Origin: Beroe forskalii | Lineage: Eukaryota > Ctenophora > Nuda > Beroida > Beroidae | Assembly (NCBI GenBank): GCA_011033025.1 | Contig: WFMF01000420.1 | Coordinates: 1 to 64,000 of the forward strand | Reading direction: 5' to 3' | DNA length: 64,000 bases | Shown here: positions 45,701 through 56,599 of the stretch, one piece after another | How positions within the stretch are numbered: the first letter of the stretch is position 1 | How the letters are laid out: each line of letters opens with the position of its first letter | Position numbers and translations under genes: made by a program | The notes under the pieces: generated by a model | Database searches by the model: none | The model's input: the letters and a program-made list of their open reading frames with translations, nothing else | Told to the model about the DNA's origin: nothing

Positions 45701-46036
45701 TTAAAACAGCCATATATGTAGTTATGCCCAGTGGGCCAAAAATGCACCAAATCGGTGATTAGGTATCTTAAACGAATGCATGACCTTTATCATGCTACAG
45801 TACCACATAATTTTCAATCTCTGACCATTTAAATCTTATTTACGTTTGTTTATATCCAATTTGGAGTTCGGTTCAATTTCGGCCCAGTCCAGTGGGCCGA
45901 AAACGAACCAGCTTCATATCTCAAAAAGTAAAAAAGGTAGAGAGCTGAAATTTCAAACTCCTACTATTATAACCATTCTCACTAGGTTCCCAAAGTTTCA
46001 TGAAAAAACTCGACAAAAAATGTATTCTGGGCAGTG
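42775..46036 (-). mobile_element. TTAA-type (piggyBac-like) element, copy C, inverted, 3.3 kb
   Basis: Matches copy B along its length in the opposite orientation. The end CCCATTAGAGCCCAG is intact but flanked by TTAT. The other end stops at CTGGGCAGTGG, a few bases short. The element is longer than copy B mainly because its internal array is about twice as long. Confidence 0.9.
43620..45350. repeat. About 42 bp array, roughly 41 units, in copy C
   Basis: Unit TAGGAAACACGATTTTGGGA then GCCTGAACCGAGTGCAGAGACC. A higher-order block of several units recurs (the TGAAGCCTATTGACTGAGTG variant at 44659 and again at 45138, about 480 bp apart), evidence of segmental duplication inside the array. Near-regular 42 bp spacing keeps a 540-codon frame open; I regard it as spurious. 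Confidence 0.93.
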
Positions 46037-46039
46037 GCT

Positions 46040-47720
46040 ATACCGCATATGGCTCCCCCCTACCTTGGGCTTCTGCAATGCCTTGGGCTAACCCCAAACA
46101 CAGGATCCCCCATACCAGACCAACCCCTTATCCTGGGCTATACCGCGTATGGCTCCACCCCTATGGGCTCCCCCTCGCTTTAAATATGGGCTCACCTCCG
46201 TTATATTGGGCCACCCCATTCCTCACCCCATGCCCTCCCCCCCCCCCCCCCCCCTAGTTTGGGCTCCGCCATGATCAAAACCCGGACTAGCCCCATGTTA
46301 ACTCGGGCTCCCTCATGGATAACTCAGGCTCCCCTACTAACTCGGGCTCCCCTCCCCCCCCCATATTGACTCGAGCTCCCCCCATATTAACTCGAGCTCC
46401 CCCATACTGGCATACTAACTCGGTTTCCCCCATACCAACTCGGGCTCACCCATACTAACTTGGGCTCTCCATGATAATTGATAATTTGGGCTCCCCCTTG
46501 ATAACTTGGGCTCTCCCCCATGTTGTGTCGGGCTCCCCCCGTATTAACTTTGGCTCCCCACACTTTTGGATCCCTCATACCAACGCTGGGCTCCCCCGTA
46601 CTAAATTGGGCTCCTCCATACCAACTTGGGCTCCACCGTACTAACTTGGGCTTTCCCGTACTATCTGGCCCCCCCTAACCAATTCGGGCTCCCCCATACC
46701 TACTTGGGCTCCCCCGTACTAACTTGGGCTCTCCCATTTTTGTGCTCCCCCATGCCAACTTGGGCTCCCCTGTAGTATCAGGGCTCCCCCATACTATCTG
46801 GGCTCCCCCATATTATGTGGGCTCCCCCATATCAACTTGGGCTCCACCGTACTATCTGGGCTCCCCCATACCATCTTGGGCTCCCCCGTACTATCAGAGC
46901 TCCCCCATACCAACTTGGGCTCCCCCGTACTAACCTAGGCTCCCCCGTACTATCAGAGTATCAGGGTTCCCCCGTACTATCTGGGCTCCCCCATACTAAC
47001 TTGGGCTCCCTCGTACTAACTTGGGCTCCTCCGTACTATCAGATTATCAGGGTTCCCCCGTACTATCTGGGCTCCCCCATACTAACTTGGGCTCCCTCGT
47101 ACTTACTTGGGCTCCCCCGTACTAACTTGGGCTCCCCCGTACTAACTTGGGCTCCTCCGTACTATCTGGGCTCCCCGTGCTGCCTCGGCTCCCCATGCAA
47201 ACTTGGTCTCCCCGTACTATCTGGGCTCCCCCGTACTATCTGGGCTCCCCCATGCTATCTGGTCTCCCCCGTACTATCTGGGCTCCCCGTACTATCTGGG
47301 CTCCCCCGTACTATCTGGTCTCCCCCCGTACTATCAGGGTTCCCCCATACTATCTGGCCTCCCCCATACTATCTGGGCTCCCCATGCTATCTGGTCTCCC
47401 CCATACTATCTGGGCTCCCCCGTACTAACTTAGGCTCCCCTTGCCAACTTGGGCTCCCCCGTACCAACTTGGGCTCCCCCGTACTATCTGGGCTTCCCCG
47501 TACTATCTGGTCCCTCCATACTATCTGGTATCTCCCGTACTATCTGGTCTACCCGTACTATCAGGGCTTCCCCATCCCAACTTGGGCTCCCTCGTACCAA
47601 CTTGGGCTCCCCCGTATTAACTCGGGCTCCCCCGGACCAATTGGGGCTCCCCCGTACCAACTTGGGCTCCCCGGTACAATCTGGGCTCCTCCGTATTATC
47701 TGGGCTCCCCCGTACTATAC
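46040..47720. repeat. 19 bp degenerate array (GGGCTCCCCCGTACTATCT)n
   Basis: Starts irregular (46040-46700) and becomes regular, with 19-20 bp units alternating ACTATCT and ACTAACTT forms. Strongly strand-asymmetric: C-rich on plus. The 316-codon open frame at 46815-47765 is a by-product of the period. Confidence 0.92.
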
Positions 47721-48427
47721 TTTCATACTTTCATAATGTATGCTCATTTCTTGGTCATGAGATGACGCACTACGATAATCTCATGATTTGATCAATTCAT
47801 TAATCATTATACATGATTTGATTTAAGTTAAGATCGCTTTTTAATAGCGATACCAACTGTTCCAGTCGTATCATTTAAACTTAAGTTTTACAATTAGTTT
47901 TGTCATCGTAAATTATTGAGAGGGTACTATTGAAGTATTGAGTACTGGAGTACCTACAATCGTATATTTATAATCTATGATTTTATGAATTTTGAGAGAG
48001 AAGCAGAAATTTATCCAATATCCACTTCTTCGAACGACGCAAGTCCGTGTGTGTTTCTAACTCAAAGAGTGTGTAGGTACACACTGTACGCAGAACACAG
48101 CCGTGTAATAGGTTGTGTGTGGGTATATTAATTATCTCATTAAGTTCGTCATGAGAAAATCTCACAGAAAATATGCATATGGAACCAAGAGCAAATATCT
48201 CACCCAAATATCCGACTAATTAGCATTGGTGCCTGATCTAATTAAGGTATCAATTACCGCAAATATTCGAGTACAGCAGAGAAAATCTGTAAACACGTTG
48301 ACAGATATTTTGCGCGGATATTTGCCCGAATATCCCAGAAATTCGACTCGAATTTTTACTCGAATTTCCTCTCGCGGATATTCGAGTAAAAATTCGACTA
48401 AAAATATGCATATGGAACAAGGGTGTG
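47721..48427. other. Non-coding sequence
   Basis: Contains GGATATTCGAGTAAAAATTCG-like direct and inverted words (48300-48400) and two copies of AATATGCATATGGAAC (48170 and 48404), 234 bp apart. No gene seen. Confidence 0.45.
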
Positions 48428-49745
48428 AGTGGAGGCTAAGTGGAGGCTGAGTGGAGCCTAAATCAATAAGCCTACAAAACACAAATTTCTTGCTGAAAAT
48501 GGTGATTTATGTGTACTAATGTGAAAAACAATATATAGCTTCAAACTTTCAGACAGCTCCAACTGTCCTACACTCAGCCTCCACTAGGCTCCACTTAGCA
48601 GCCACTAGGCTCCACTCAGCCTCCACTAGGCTCCACTCAGCCTCCACTAGCCTCCACTTAGCCTCCACTAGGCTCCACTCAGCCTCCGCTGGGCTCCACT
48701 CAGGCCCCACTGGCCTCCACTAGGCTCCACTCAGCCTCCACTAGGCTCCACTCAGCCTCCACTAGGCTCCACTGGCCACCACTAGGCTCCACTAGCCTCA
48801 ACTAGGATCAATAGGCTCCACTAGCCTCACTAGGCTCCATTCAGCCTCCACTAGGCTCACTTAGCCTCCACTAGGCTCCACTCAACCTCCACTAGGCTCC
48901 ACTCAGCCTCCACTAGGCTCCATTCAGCCTCCCACTAGGCTCCCTTAGCCTCCACTAGGCTCCACTCAGCCTCCACTAGGCTCCATAGCTCCACCAGCCT
49001 AGTGGAGGCCAGTGGAGGCTAGTGGTTAGTGGAGGCTGAGTGGAGCCTAGTGGAGGCTGAGTGGAGGCTAATGAGGCTGAGTGGAGGCTGCGTGGAGGCT
49101 AGTGGAGGCTGAATGGAGCCTAGTGGAGGCTGAGTGGAGCCTAGTGGAGGCTAAGTGGAGCCTAGTGGAGGCTGAGGAAGCCTAGTGGAGCCTAGTGGGA
49201 GGCTGAGTGGATTCTAGTGGAGGCCTAGTGGTGCCTAATACTAGACTTTGGTCTATGTTACACAATGTGCTCTTTTTGTACAATCATGACATAGATTTAA
49301 TTTTTGGAGGCTAGCATATTATCTGTGTTTTTCATGATTTTAGCCTACATTTGGAGGCTATAGCCTCCACTAGCACTGTCAAAATAGCTTCCATAGAATC
49401 CAAAAAATGACTTTTTTAAATTTCCGTGGAGGCTAATGGAGGCTAAATCTTGAGTGGAGGCTAGTGGAGGCTAGTGGAGGCTAAACCAAAATTTAGCCTC
49501 CATGGAGGCTGAGTGGAGGCTGAGTGGAGGCTGAGTGGAGGCTAGTGGAGCCTAGTGGAGGCTAGTGGAGGCTAATATAGCCTCCATAGTGAGGCTTATT
49601 TTTCGAAAATTAGCCTCATGCCTCCACTAGCCTCCGTGGAGGCTAATTTTTGAAATTAGCCTCCACTTAGCCTCCACTCAGGCTCCACTCAGCCTCCACT
49701 CAGCCTCCATGGAGGCTAATGGAGGCTAATGGAGGCTAATTTTTG
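48428..49745. repeat. AGTGGAGGCT/AGCCTCCACT array with inverted halves
   Basis: From about 48567 to about 49000 units read AGCCTCCACTAGGCTCCACT (about 21 bp). At about 48998 (CCAGCCTAGTGGAGG) the orientation flips, and the inverse units continue to about 49245. A second set of short inverted blocks follows at 49420-49735 around GAGGCTAATTTTTGAAATTA. The whole is a giant imperfect palindrome. No clear termini or target duplication were found. Confidence 0.88.
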
Positions 49746-49854
49746 TCGTGTTCCTGTGGTACCATTTTGCCAATCAGAATAGTATCCTTACAATAAAGCA
49801 ATAACAATAGAACCCTTCAAAATCAAAACAATAGAATAACAATATCACATAACA

Positions 49855-49965
49855 TAGACGTAGTGGCCCAGTGCCCTGACGTAGTGCCCTGGTGCCCTGA
49901 CGTAGTGCCCTGGTGCCCTGACGTAGTGCCCTGACGTAGTGCCCTGAGTGGCGAGTGCCCTAAAA
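49855..49965. repeat. Short array GACGTAGTGCCCTGGTGCCCT
   Basis: Five to six units of GACGTAGTGCCCTG with variable GTGCCCT additions. Confidence 0.85.
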
Positions 49966-50229
49966 CGTTATAAGGTTCTCTGATCTAGCGCTTTAAGCAG
50001 TAAGGTTAGGGTTCTGGTTAGGATCAGGATTTGTTAGGTTTAATTGTATTGTTAATTGTATTGTTAGGTTTAATTTTATTTTTGAATCAAAAATACAATA
50101 TACATTAACATAAGGAATGATGGTTCATATTAAGAGGCAATCGGCCGGAATAAAATTTGACACCTTATTGAATTTGAACCCAAATGAGCGTAAAAATTAG
50201 AGAAAAATTCATTTTTTGAGATAAAGCAA

Positions 50230-50690
50230 AATCGGCTATATACTGGGTGAACTGCAGTTCATATGAAGTCGCCGCGCACTTCATATGAATTCATATGAAT
50301 TCATATGAGTTCACATGAATGCGTTTACCAGTTCAATAAATTTTTATATGAATGAACTTCATATGAACTTCACATGAATTCATATGAACTTCATATGAAC
50401 TCCACCCAGTTCATATGAACTTCATATGAATTCATATGAATTCATCAAACACGGATGAACCAGCTCACCAAAACTCAGTGAACTGAGATGCATATGAATT
50501 CATATGAATAAACTAGTTCATTTAAGTGAACTACGGGATGAACTTTGAGATGAACTCCGTTGAACTGCGTTGAACTGCGTTGAACTACGTTGAACTGCGT
50601 TGAACTGCGTTGAACTGCGTTGAACTGCGTTGAACTGGAGTTCACCTGAGTTCATTTGAGTTCACCTGAGTTCATGTCACTCAATGCGAA
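50230..50690. repeat. TTCATATGAA palindromes and (GTTGAACTGC)n
   Basis: The first part is packed with TTCATATGAATTCATATGAA-type palindromes. The second (50540-50635) is a run of ten or so GTTGAACTGC decamers, followed by GAGTTCACCTGAGTTCATTT words. All share the GAACT/AGTTC core in both orientations, so this is another self-complementary block. Confidence 0.88.
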
Positions 50691-50935
50691 CAACATAATA
50701 TGTTATTTTGGAAAAACTTAGCTTAGCAACAGAATAGACCTAAACGAATGTATGTTACTGTTAGTGTTACCCTACCCTCCACTGCGAGCACTTATTTTAC
50801 GCAACACGTCCTTCCAAATTTCCGATTCCATTAGCTCATTAGGAATGAGAAAATAACAATGTAAATAGAAATGTTATCTGACAGCTGAGGTGCCAGGTGG
50901 TCAATGACTTGACTCAACAACTGGACTTTATGACT
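50691..50935. other. Short unassigned stretch
   Basis: No feature recognised. Confidence 0.3.
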
Positions 50936-51660
50936 TGACTCGACTCGACGACTCGACTCGACTCGACTCGACGACTCGACGACTCGACGACTCGACGACT
51001 CGACGACTCGACGACTCGACTCGACTCGACGACTCAACTCGACGACTCGACTCGACTCGACGACTTGACGACTCGAATCGACTTGACGACTCGACTCGAC
51101 TCGACGACTCGACTCGACGACTCGACTCGACGACTCGACGACTCGACTCGACGACTCGACTCGACGACTCGACTCGACGACTCGACTTGACGACTCGACT
51201 CGACGACTCGCCGACTCGCCGACTCGCCGACTCGACTCGACTCGACGACTCGACTCGACTCGACTCGACTCGACTCGACGACTCGATGACTCGACGAATA
51301 AAATCGAAGACTCAAAGAATAAACTCGACGATTCGAGTCGTCGAGTCGAGTCGAGTACGAGTCGAGTCGAGTCGAGTCGTCGAGTCGTCGAGTCGTCGAG
51401 TCGTCGAGTCGTCGAGTCGTCGAGTCGTCGAGTCGAGTCGAGTCGTCGATTGTCGAGTCGTCGAGTCGAGTCGTCGAGTCGTCGAGTCGTCGAGTCGTCA
51501 TCGAGTCGAGTCGAGAGTCGAGTCGTCAAGTCGAGTCGAGTCGAGTCGTCAAGTCGAGTCGTCGAGTCGTCGAGATGTCGAGTCGTCGAGTCGAGTCGTC
51601 GAGTCGAGTCGTCGAGTCGTCAAGACGAGTCGTTGAGACGAGTCGAGACAAGTCAGAGAC
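50936..51660. repeat. 725 bp palindromic (CGACT)n/(AGTCG)n array
   Basis: The left half is GACTCGACTCGACGACTCGA-type words of mixed 5 and 8 bp periods. At about 51335 (AACTCGACGATTCGAGTCGT) the strand sense flips and the inverse continues to about 51660. Both halves lack stops in several frames, hence long Arg/Ser/Asp frames on both strands that I reject as genes. Confidence 0.92.
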
Positions 51661-52566
51661 TCAGTGTAAGTCATTTTTAACTCAGGGGCTATAGAGGCAA
51701 GCCCAGTGGAAAAACAACTGAAATGGACACACTTGATTTAAATCTCATACCTAAAACTGATTACTAGTTCTGGATGTGGAAGTTTGCCCCTTCTAACCCC
51801 CATAATTTGTTGTTTTTCAGTTGAAATAATTGCTCTCAGCTCTGTGGAATAATTGCTCTAAGGAAAAGGAACAAACATAAAAAACAACCAAATTCACATA
51901 CACAGTACTGATTACTATGATAAATGATAATAATATAAGGTTTATGCAAATGTTCCTAGAAATCATCGACTTCTTGATGTTCTTATTAAGCTCACACTTT
52001 TTAAAACAGTTTTCTTTCATGATTTTCATCCAGTCTGATCCTCATAATCTTCGTTATGTAATCCATAATTTTCTTCCTCACTCAAGCTCAGACTCAGCTC
52101 AGGAGACTGAACTAAGAATTCGGGAATGGCTGAACTCAGAGGTTTCAGGCTACAGGAGTCGAAGGTGACGAGAGTCACTAGTCAGGGGAGACTGAACTAA
52201 GAGATGACTTGAGAGAGTCAGAGGTCACTGGACTCAGAGGCGACTGATCATAGAAATTCAAAAGTGACTGAACTCAGAGATTATATTACGAGTCAGGGAT
52301 GACTGGATTTGAACGACAAGGTGATTAAGTGACTAGTCACAAGATCATTATACTCTAAACCTGTGTTTTTAGCATGAAAAATCGATTTAATCTATTATCT
52401 TCACTCTAAAATAAAAATCTAGACTATAATATAATGTGACTTTATGATCGTATTCACATTTTGCCACTAATGTTTTGTCAAAATTCCTAAGTTAGGCAGA
52501 CTCTATAAGTTTATAGCTAACACATTTTATAGCTAAACCGGTCAAAACGGCTGAATTCCGGTTTTA
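51661..52566. other. Mostly unique sequence, no gene recognised
   Basis: 52085-52310 has loosely repeated GACTGAACTCAGAG words. The rest is AT-rich with no domain or splice pair seen. Confidence 0.4.
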
Positions 52567-53188
52567 CTCTAGTAGCAGAGTGTTGTTGAGTATGCACGGC
52601 ATTGGCCACGAAGTTTCTCGACGTAGGGTATTTTGTTAGGCAATTCTTAGCAAGAATCACCTAGGTACGCAATTTAAAAACGTATTCTGAACCCTGTGGG
52701 GCTTATTTTCTAAATCCCCTCAGGCGCGTAAGGCAAAAATTCATATCTCAGTCCAGGAAGGTCGTAGAGACAACGTTTTGGGTGCAAACGAATCGCAATG
52801 ACCGTGTTTCTATACAATTATTAATTGGAAAACACCGTCAAGTGCTCAGAAAAAAAGTTATGGGCCTAAACGTTATTTTTCACCATACGTGAGCCATGAA
52901 TCAGACGATTTTTCATATCTCGATCCAGGAAGGTCGCAGAGACTTCGTTTTGGGTGCAAACGAATCGCAATGACCATGTTTCTATACAATTCTTAATTAG
53001 AAACACCGTCAAGTACCCAGGAAAAAAGTTATGGCCCAAATGTTATTTTTTACTATACGCGATATGAAAAATTTTCATATCTCCACCCGTCCTTTAGTAG
53101 CAACGTGTAGTTGTGTATACACTTCGATGCCCACAATTTTTGACCGTTGCATGTTGTTCTCCAGGCAATTCTGGTCCAGAATCACCTA

Positions 53189-54469
53189 CCCAGCCGGCAT
53201 TTTCAAACCAAACCAAAAATAAACCAATAATAAACGTTTATATTTGGTTTTAATTTGGTTTCCGTCAAACGTTATGGATAATCGTTTTTGATACGTTTAA
53301 TAAACGTTTCTGTAGAAACGTTTATTGAAATACCAAATATAAACGTTTCTGATACGTTTAATTTAGGTTCATCCAAAACGTTTATGTGAAACCAATAATA
53401 AACGTTTAAAAAACGTTTATTTTTGGTTTACAAAATACTACTTTTTGAATTGGCATTGCGTTTCATGGAAACCCCAAATAAACGTTTATTAAAATACGTT
53501 TATTTTCGGTTTGCAGTAAACGTTTCTCGCCAACCAAAAATAAACTTTTTCGAAACGTTTATTGTTGGTATTCGCAAAACGTTTCCACAGAACCAAAAAT
53601 AAACTTTCCAAAAACGTTTATTTTTGGTCCACAAAAACGTTTTCCTGAAACCGAAAATAAACGTTACAGAAACGTTTATTTTTGGTTTTGTCGAAACGTT
53701 TCTTGAAGACCAACAATAAACGTTTCGAAAAAGTTTGTTTTCGGTTGGAGAGAAACGTTTACTGCAAACCAAAAATAAACGTATTTTAAACGTTTATTTG
53801 AGGTTTCCATGAAACTCAATTCCAATCCGAAAATTGGTATTCCTTAAACCAAAAATAAACGTTTTTTAAACGTTTATTTTTGGTTTGATGTAAACGTTTT
53901 TTTCAAACCAAAAATAAACCTTTTGAAAACGAAGTTAACGAGGTTTCATTGAAACACAAGGAAACATTTTATTCTTGTAAGTATAATCCCTGGTCCTGGA
54001 GCCTCAGCAATATTTGCCTTGTAAGGCGAACACAGTGGATAATATCCCTGTTGTATAATTTTTGTTACAACCATCTGTACAGTGTATGTTGCATACACAT
54101 GGTCGACGGAGGACTCACAGAGTCCATGTCGAGAATTAAAAAATAATTAAGTGATTAAATTATTAATTAGTTGGTTTATTTATCGTTTCGGGGAAACCAA
54201 TCATAAACGTTTTTTTTGAAAACGATTTATAAACCAAAAATAAACCAAACCGCAAACCTAATTTTCTGTTTAATTACCGTTTCTGTATGACGTTTAAGAA
54301 ACGTTTTCCAAGAAACGTTTATTAAACGTTAAATTCAAACCAGTTTTAACGTTTTATCCGTTACGGAAAAGAACGTTTAATAAACGTTTATTAAACGTTA
54401 TTTCGTTTGGTTACGGTTTCCTAAAAAACGTTTATTAAACGTATTTTAAACGTTTCCGTGCCGGCTGGG
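53189..54469. mobile_element. 1.28 kb ACGTTT-rich element with TA target duplication (Tc1/mariner-like MITE)
   Basis: Ends CCCAGCCGGCA and TGCCGGCTGGG, flanked by TA at 53187-53188 and 54470-54471. The empty site (CACCTAGGTACCAC) is present in the opposite arm of the host foldback at about 55395-55408, confirming insertion at TA. The interior is densely packed with AAACGTTTATT and AATAAACGTTT in both orientations, alternating with AACCAAAAATAA. Non-coding. Confidence 0.9.
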
Positions 54470-54789
54470 TAGGCACCACTTTTGTATTGCTAGACACATG
54501 CCATGCCCTTAGGCGCATATGGATAAAATTCATATCACGGTCCAGGAAGGTCGTAGAGACTTCGTTTTGGGTGCAAAAGAATCGCAATGACCATGTTTTT
54601 ATACAATTCTTAAATCTTAATTAAAAAATACCGTCCAGGACTCAGGAAAAAAGTTATGGGCCCAAACGTTATTTTTGACTATACGCGAGCCATGAATCAG
54701 AAGATTTTTTGTATCTCCACCCTTGCTCTAGTAGCAACACGTAGTTGTGTATGCACTTCGATGCCCACAATTTTTGACCGTTGTATGTT

Positions 54790-54995
54790 GAAGGGTTTAG
54801 TAATGAGTAAAAAGTACTAACCGTCATATTACACACGAGGGCGGAAGGTCCGAGTGTGTAATATGCTAATATGGCATTAAAAACCGAGGCCGAAGGCTGA
54901 GGTTTTTAATGCTGATTGCTGAGGTTTGTACTTTTTACGAGTTATACTTTTTACGAGTTATGATTAGTCCCATTATAGTACCATTATCCCAGTAT
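54790..54995. repeat. Pair of adjacent hairpins with GGGCGGAAGGTCC and GGCCGAAGGCT loops
   Basis: ATTACACACGAGGGCGGAAG pairs with a GGTCCGAGTGTGTAAT side, and GCATTAAAAACCGAGGCCGA with an AGGCTGAGGTTTTTAATGC side, back to back. Outer AAAAAGTAC and GTACTTTTTA also pair, giving a three-way structured block. It lies in the centre of the 3.5 kb foldback. Nature unknown. Confidence 0.75.
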
Positions 54996-56281
54996 CCCAC
55001 TATTCAAACATTTAATATCAGAAATATTAGTATTGTAATTCATGACAGAAAGATTGTTGTTACATAATATAAGTGGAGAATATAAACATGCCTATTGTGG
55101 TTGTTTTGAGCCATAAACGAAGTCCTTACAGCCTTCTTGGGCGTAGTTATTAAAATTACCCAATACATTGCTCGTGCATAGCTTGAAAATCGGTTTGTGT
55201 CCATAACTTCTTTCCTGAGCATTTTAGGACATATGTTGCTTAACAAGTCCAATATAAACATGGTAATTGTGGTTCGTTTGAGCACAAAGTTTCTACGACC
55301 TTCCTGGACCAAGATACGAATTTTCACCATTATATGCGCCTAAGGGCATGGCTTGGGCAGGCCACACAGGCATGTGTCTAACAATACAAAAGTGGTACCT
55401 AGGTGAATTGCCTGGAGAACAACATACAACGGTCAAAAATTCTGGGCATCGAAGTGCATACACAACTACGCGTTGCTACTAGAGCAAGGTTGGAGATACG
55501 AAAAATCCTCTGATTCATGGCTTGCGTATAGGAAAAAATAACGTTTGTGCCCATAACTTTTTTCCTGAGCACTTGACGGTGTTTTTCAATTAAGAATTGT
55601 ATAGAAAAATGGTCATTGCGATTCGTTTGCACCCAAAACGAAGTCACTACGACCTTCCTGGATCGAGATATGAAAAATCGTCTGATTCATGGCTCACGTA
55701 TGGTGAAAAATAACGTTTAGGCCCATAACTTTTTTTCTGAGCAATTGACGGTCTTTTCTGATTAGGGCCCTGATTAATAATTGTATAGAAACACGGTCAT
55801 TGCGATTCGTTTGCACCCAAAACGAAGTCTCTACGACCTTCCTGGACCGAGATATGAATTTTTGCCTTATGCGCCTGAGGGGATTTAGAAAATAAGCCCC
55901 ACAGGGTTCAGAATACGTTTTTAAATTGCGTACCTAGGTGATTCTTGCTCAGAATTGCCTAACAAAAGACCCTACGTCGAGAAACTTCATGGCCAACGCC
56001 GTGCATACTCAACAACACTCTGCTACTAGAGTATTTAGCTATATCGTCCGCAGTTCGGACTATTTAGCTAAATCTTCCTAGCTGTCCCTCCTCCAGTTTA
56101 GATTTTTAGCTATGTAGTCCTCAATTCAGATTATTTAGCTAGATCTGTATCATAGCTCTCCCTCCCCCATTCAATTCATTGGTATCCAAGAAGCTTGATG
56201 GATGTCGGGCAATGATGGACTTGTCGGGCTCGTCTGCTCAGTCTGGAGAGGGAAATTGAAAAGATGTGGCAGTTCAGGTTA

Positions 56282-56575
56282 CTAGTTTGGCACCGGCTTC
56301 CAAATCTTGAGGGAACCAACACTGTCAGTAATGATGTACTTGGTGGTGAGGCCCGTGGAGGATGCCTTTTCCTTGATGTCGTTCTTCACTTGGAGGACGT
56401 TGATCTCTACTTCCTGGCCGGGTGTGCTCAAAAGAGGCCGATGAGGGCTCCGTCTGTGAAGGTGATCCTAGCCTTGCATGTCTTCTGTTCCTTCTGTAGT
56501 AGGTGTTGTTGTTGCGGTAACCGTTTTTCGTGTATATTTTGAAGCCCTGCGGCGTAGCTAAGAGGAAGGCGACAC
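56282..56575 (-). pseudogene. FLYWCH-type zinc-finger / MULE-associated fragment
   Basis: In minus-strand reading, LATPQGFKIYTKNGYRNNNT leads through a frame shift to KEQKTCKARITFTDGALIGL. That is the layout of a FLYWCH domain (GFKI-Y-x-x-NGY, aromatic pair, CKARI-T-x-TDG, then a histidine-rich end). A C-terminal part with EINVLQVKNDIKEKASSTGL and a stop at 56282-56284 follows. FLYWCH domains occur in DNA-binding proteins and in MULE-type transposon genes. Here at least two frame changes and a stop are needed to follow it, so it is a broken copy. Adjacent inverted-repeat DNA makes a transposon origin plausible. Confidence 0.5.
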
Positions 56576-56599
56576 TGCATACTGTTCAGTGTACCTATG

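Larger units (their letters stand above)
52567..56031. mobile_element. 3.5 kb foldback element, TA-flanked, hosting a nested element
   Basis: Ends CTCTAGTAGCAGAGTGTTGT and inverse ACAACACTCTGCTACTAGAG, with TA on both sides (52565-52566 and 56032-56033). Arms stay alignable for several hundred bases (GTACGCAATTTAAAAACGTA, AAGCCCCACAGGGTTCAGAA). Within each arm a sub-repeat of about 180 bp, marked by CCAGGAAGGTCGTAGAGAC and GCAAACGAATCGCAATGACC, occurs two or three times in that arm's orientation. Non-coding. Confidence 0.82.

Noticed and set aside
46815-47765. 316-codon open frame rich in Pro, Tyr and Leu
   Set aside because: A by-product of the 19 bp C-rich array; several overlapping frames are equally open.
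50831-51636. Arg/Ser/Asp-rich open frames on both strands
   Set aside because: They arise from (CGACT)n simple sequence, which lacks stops in most frames.
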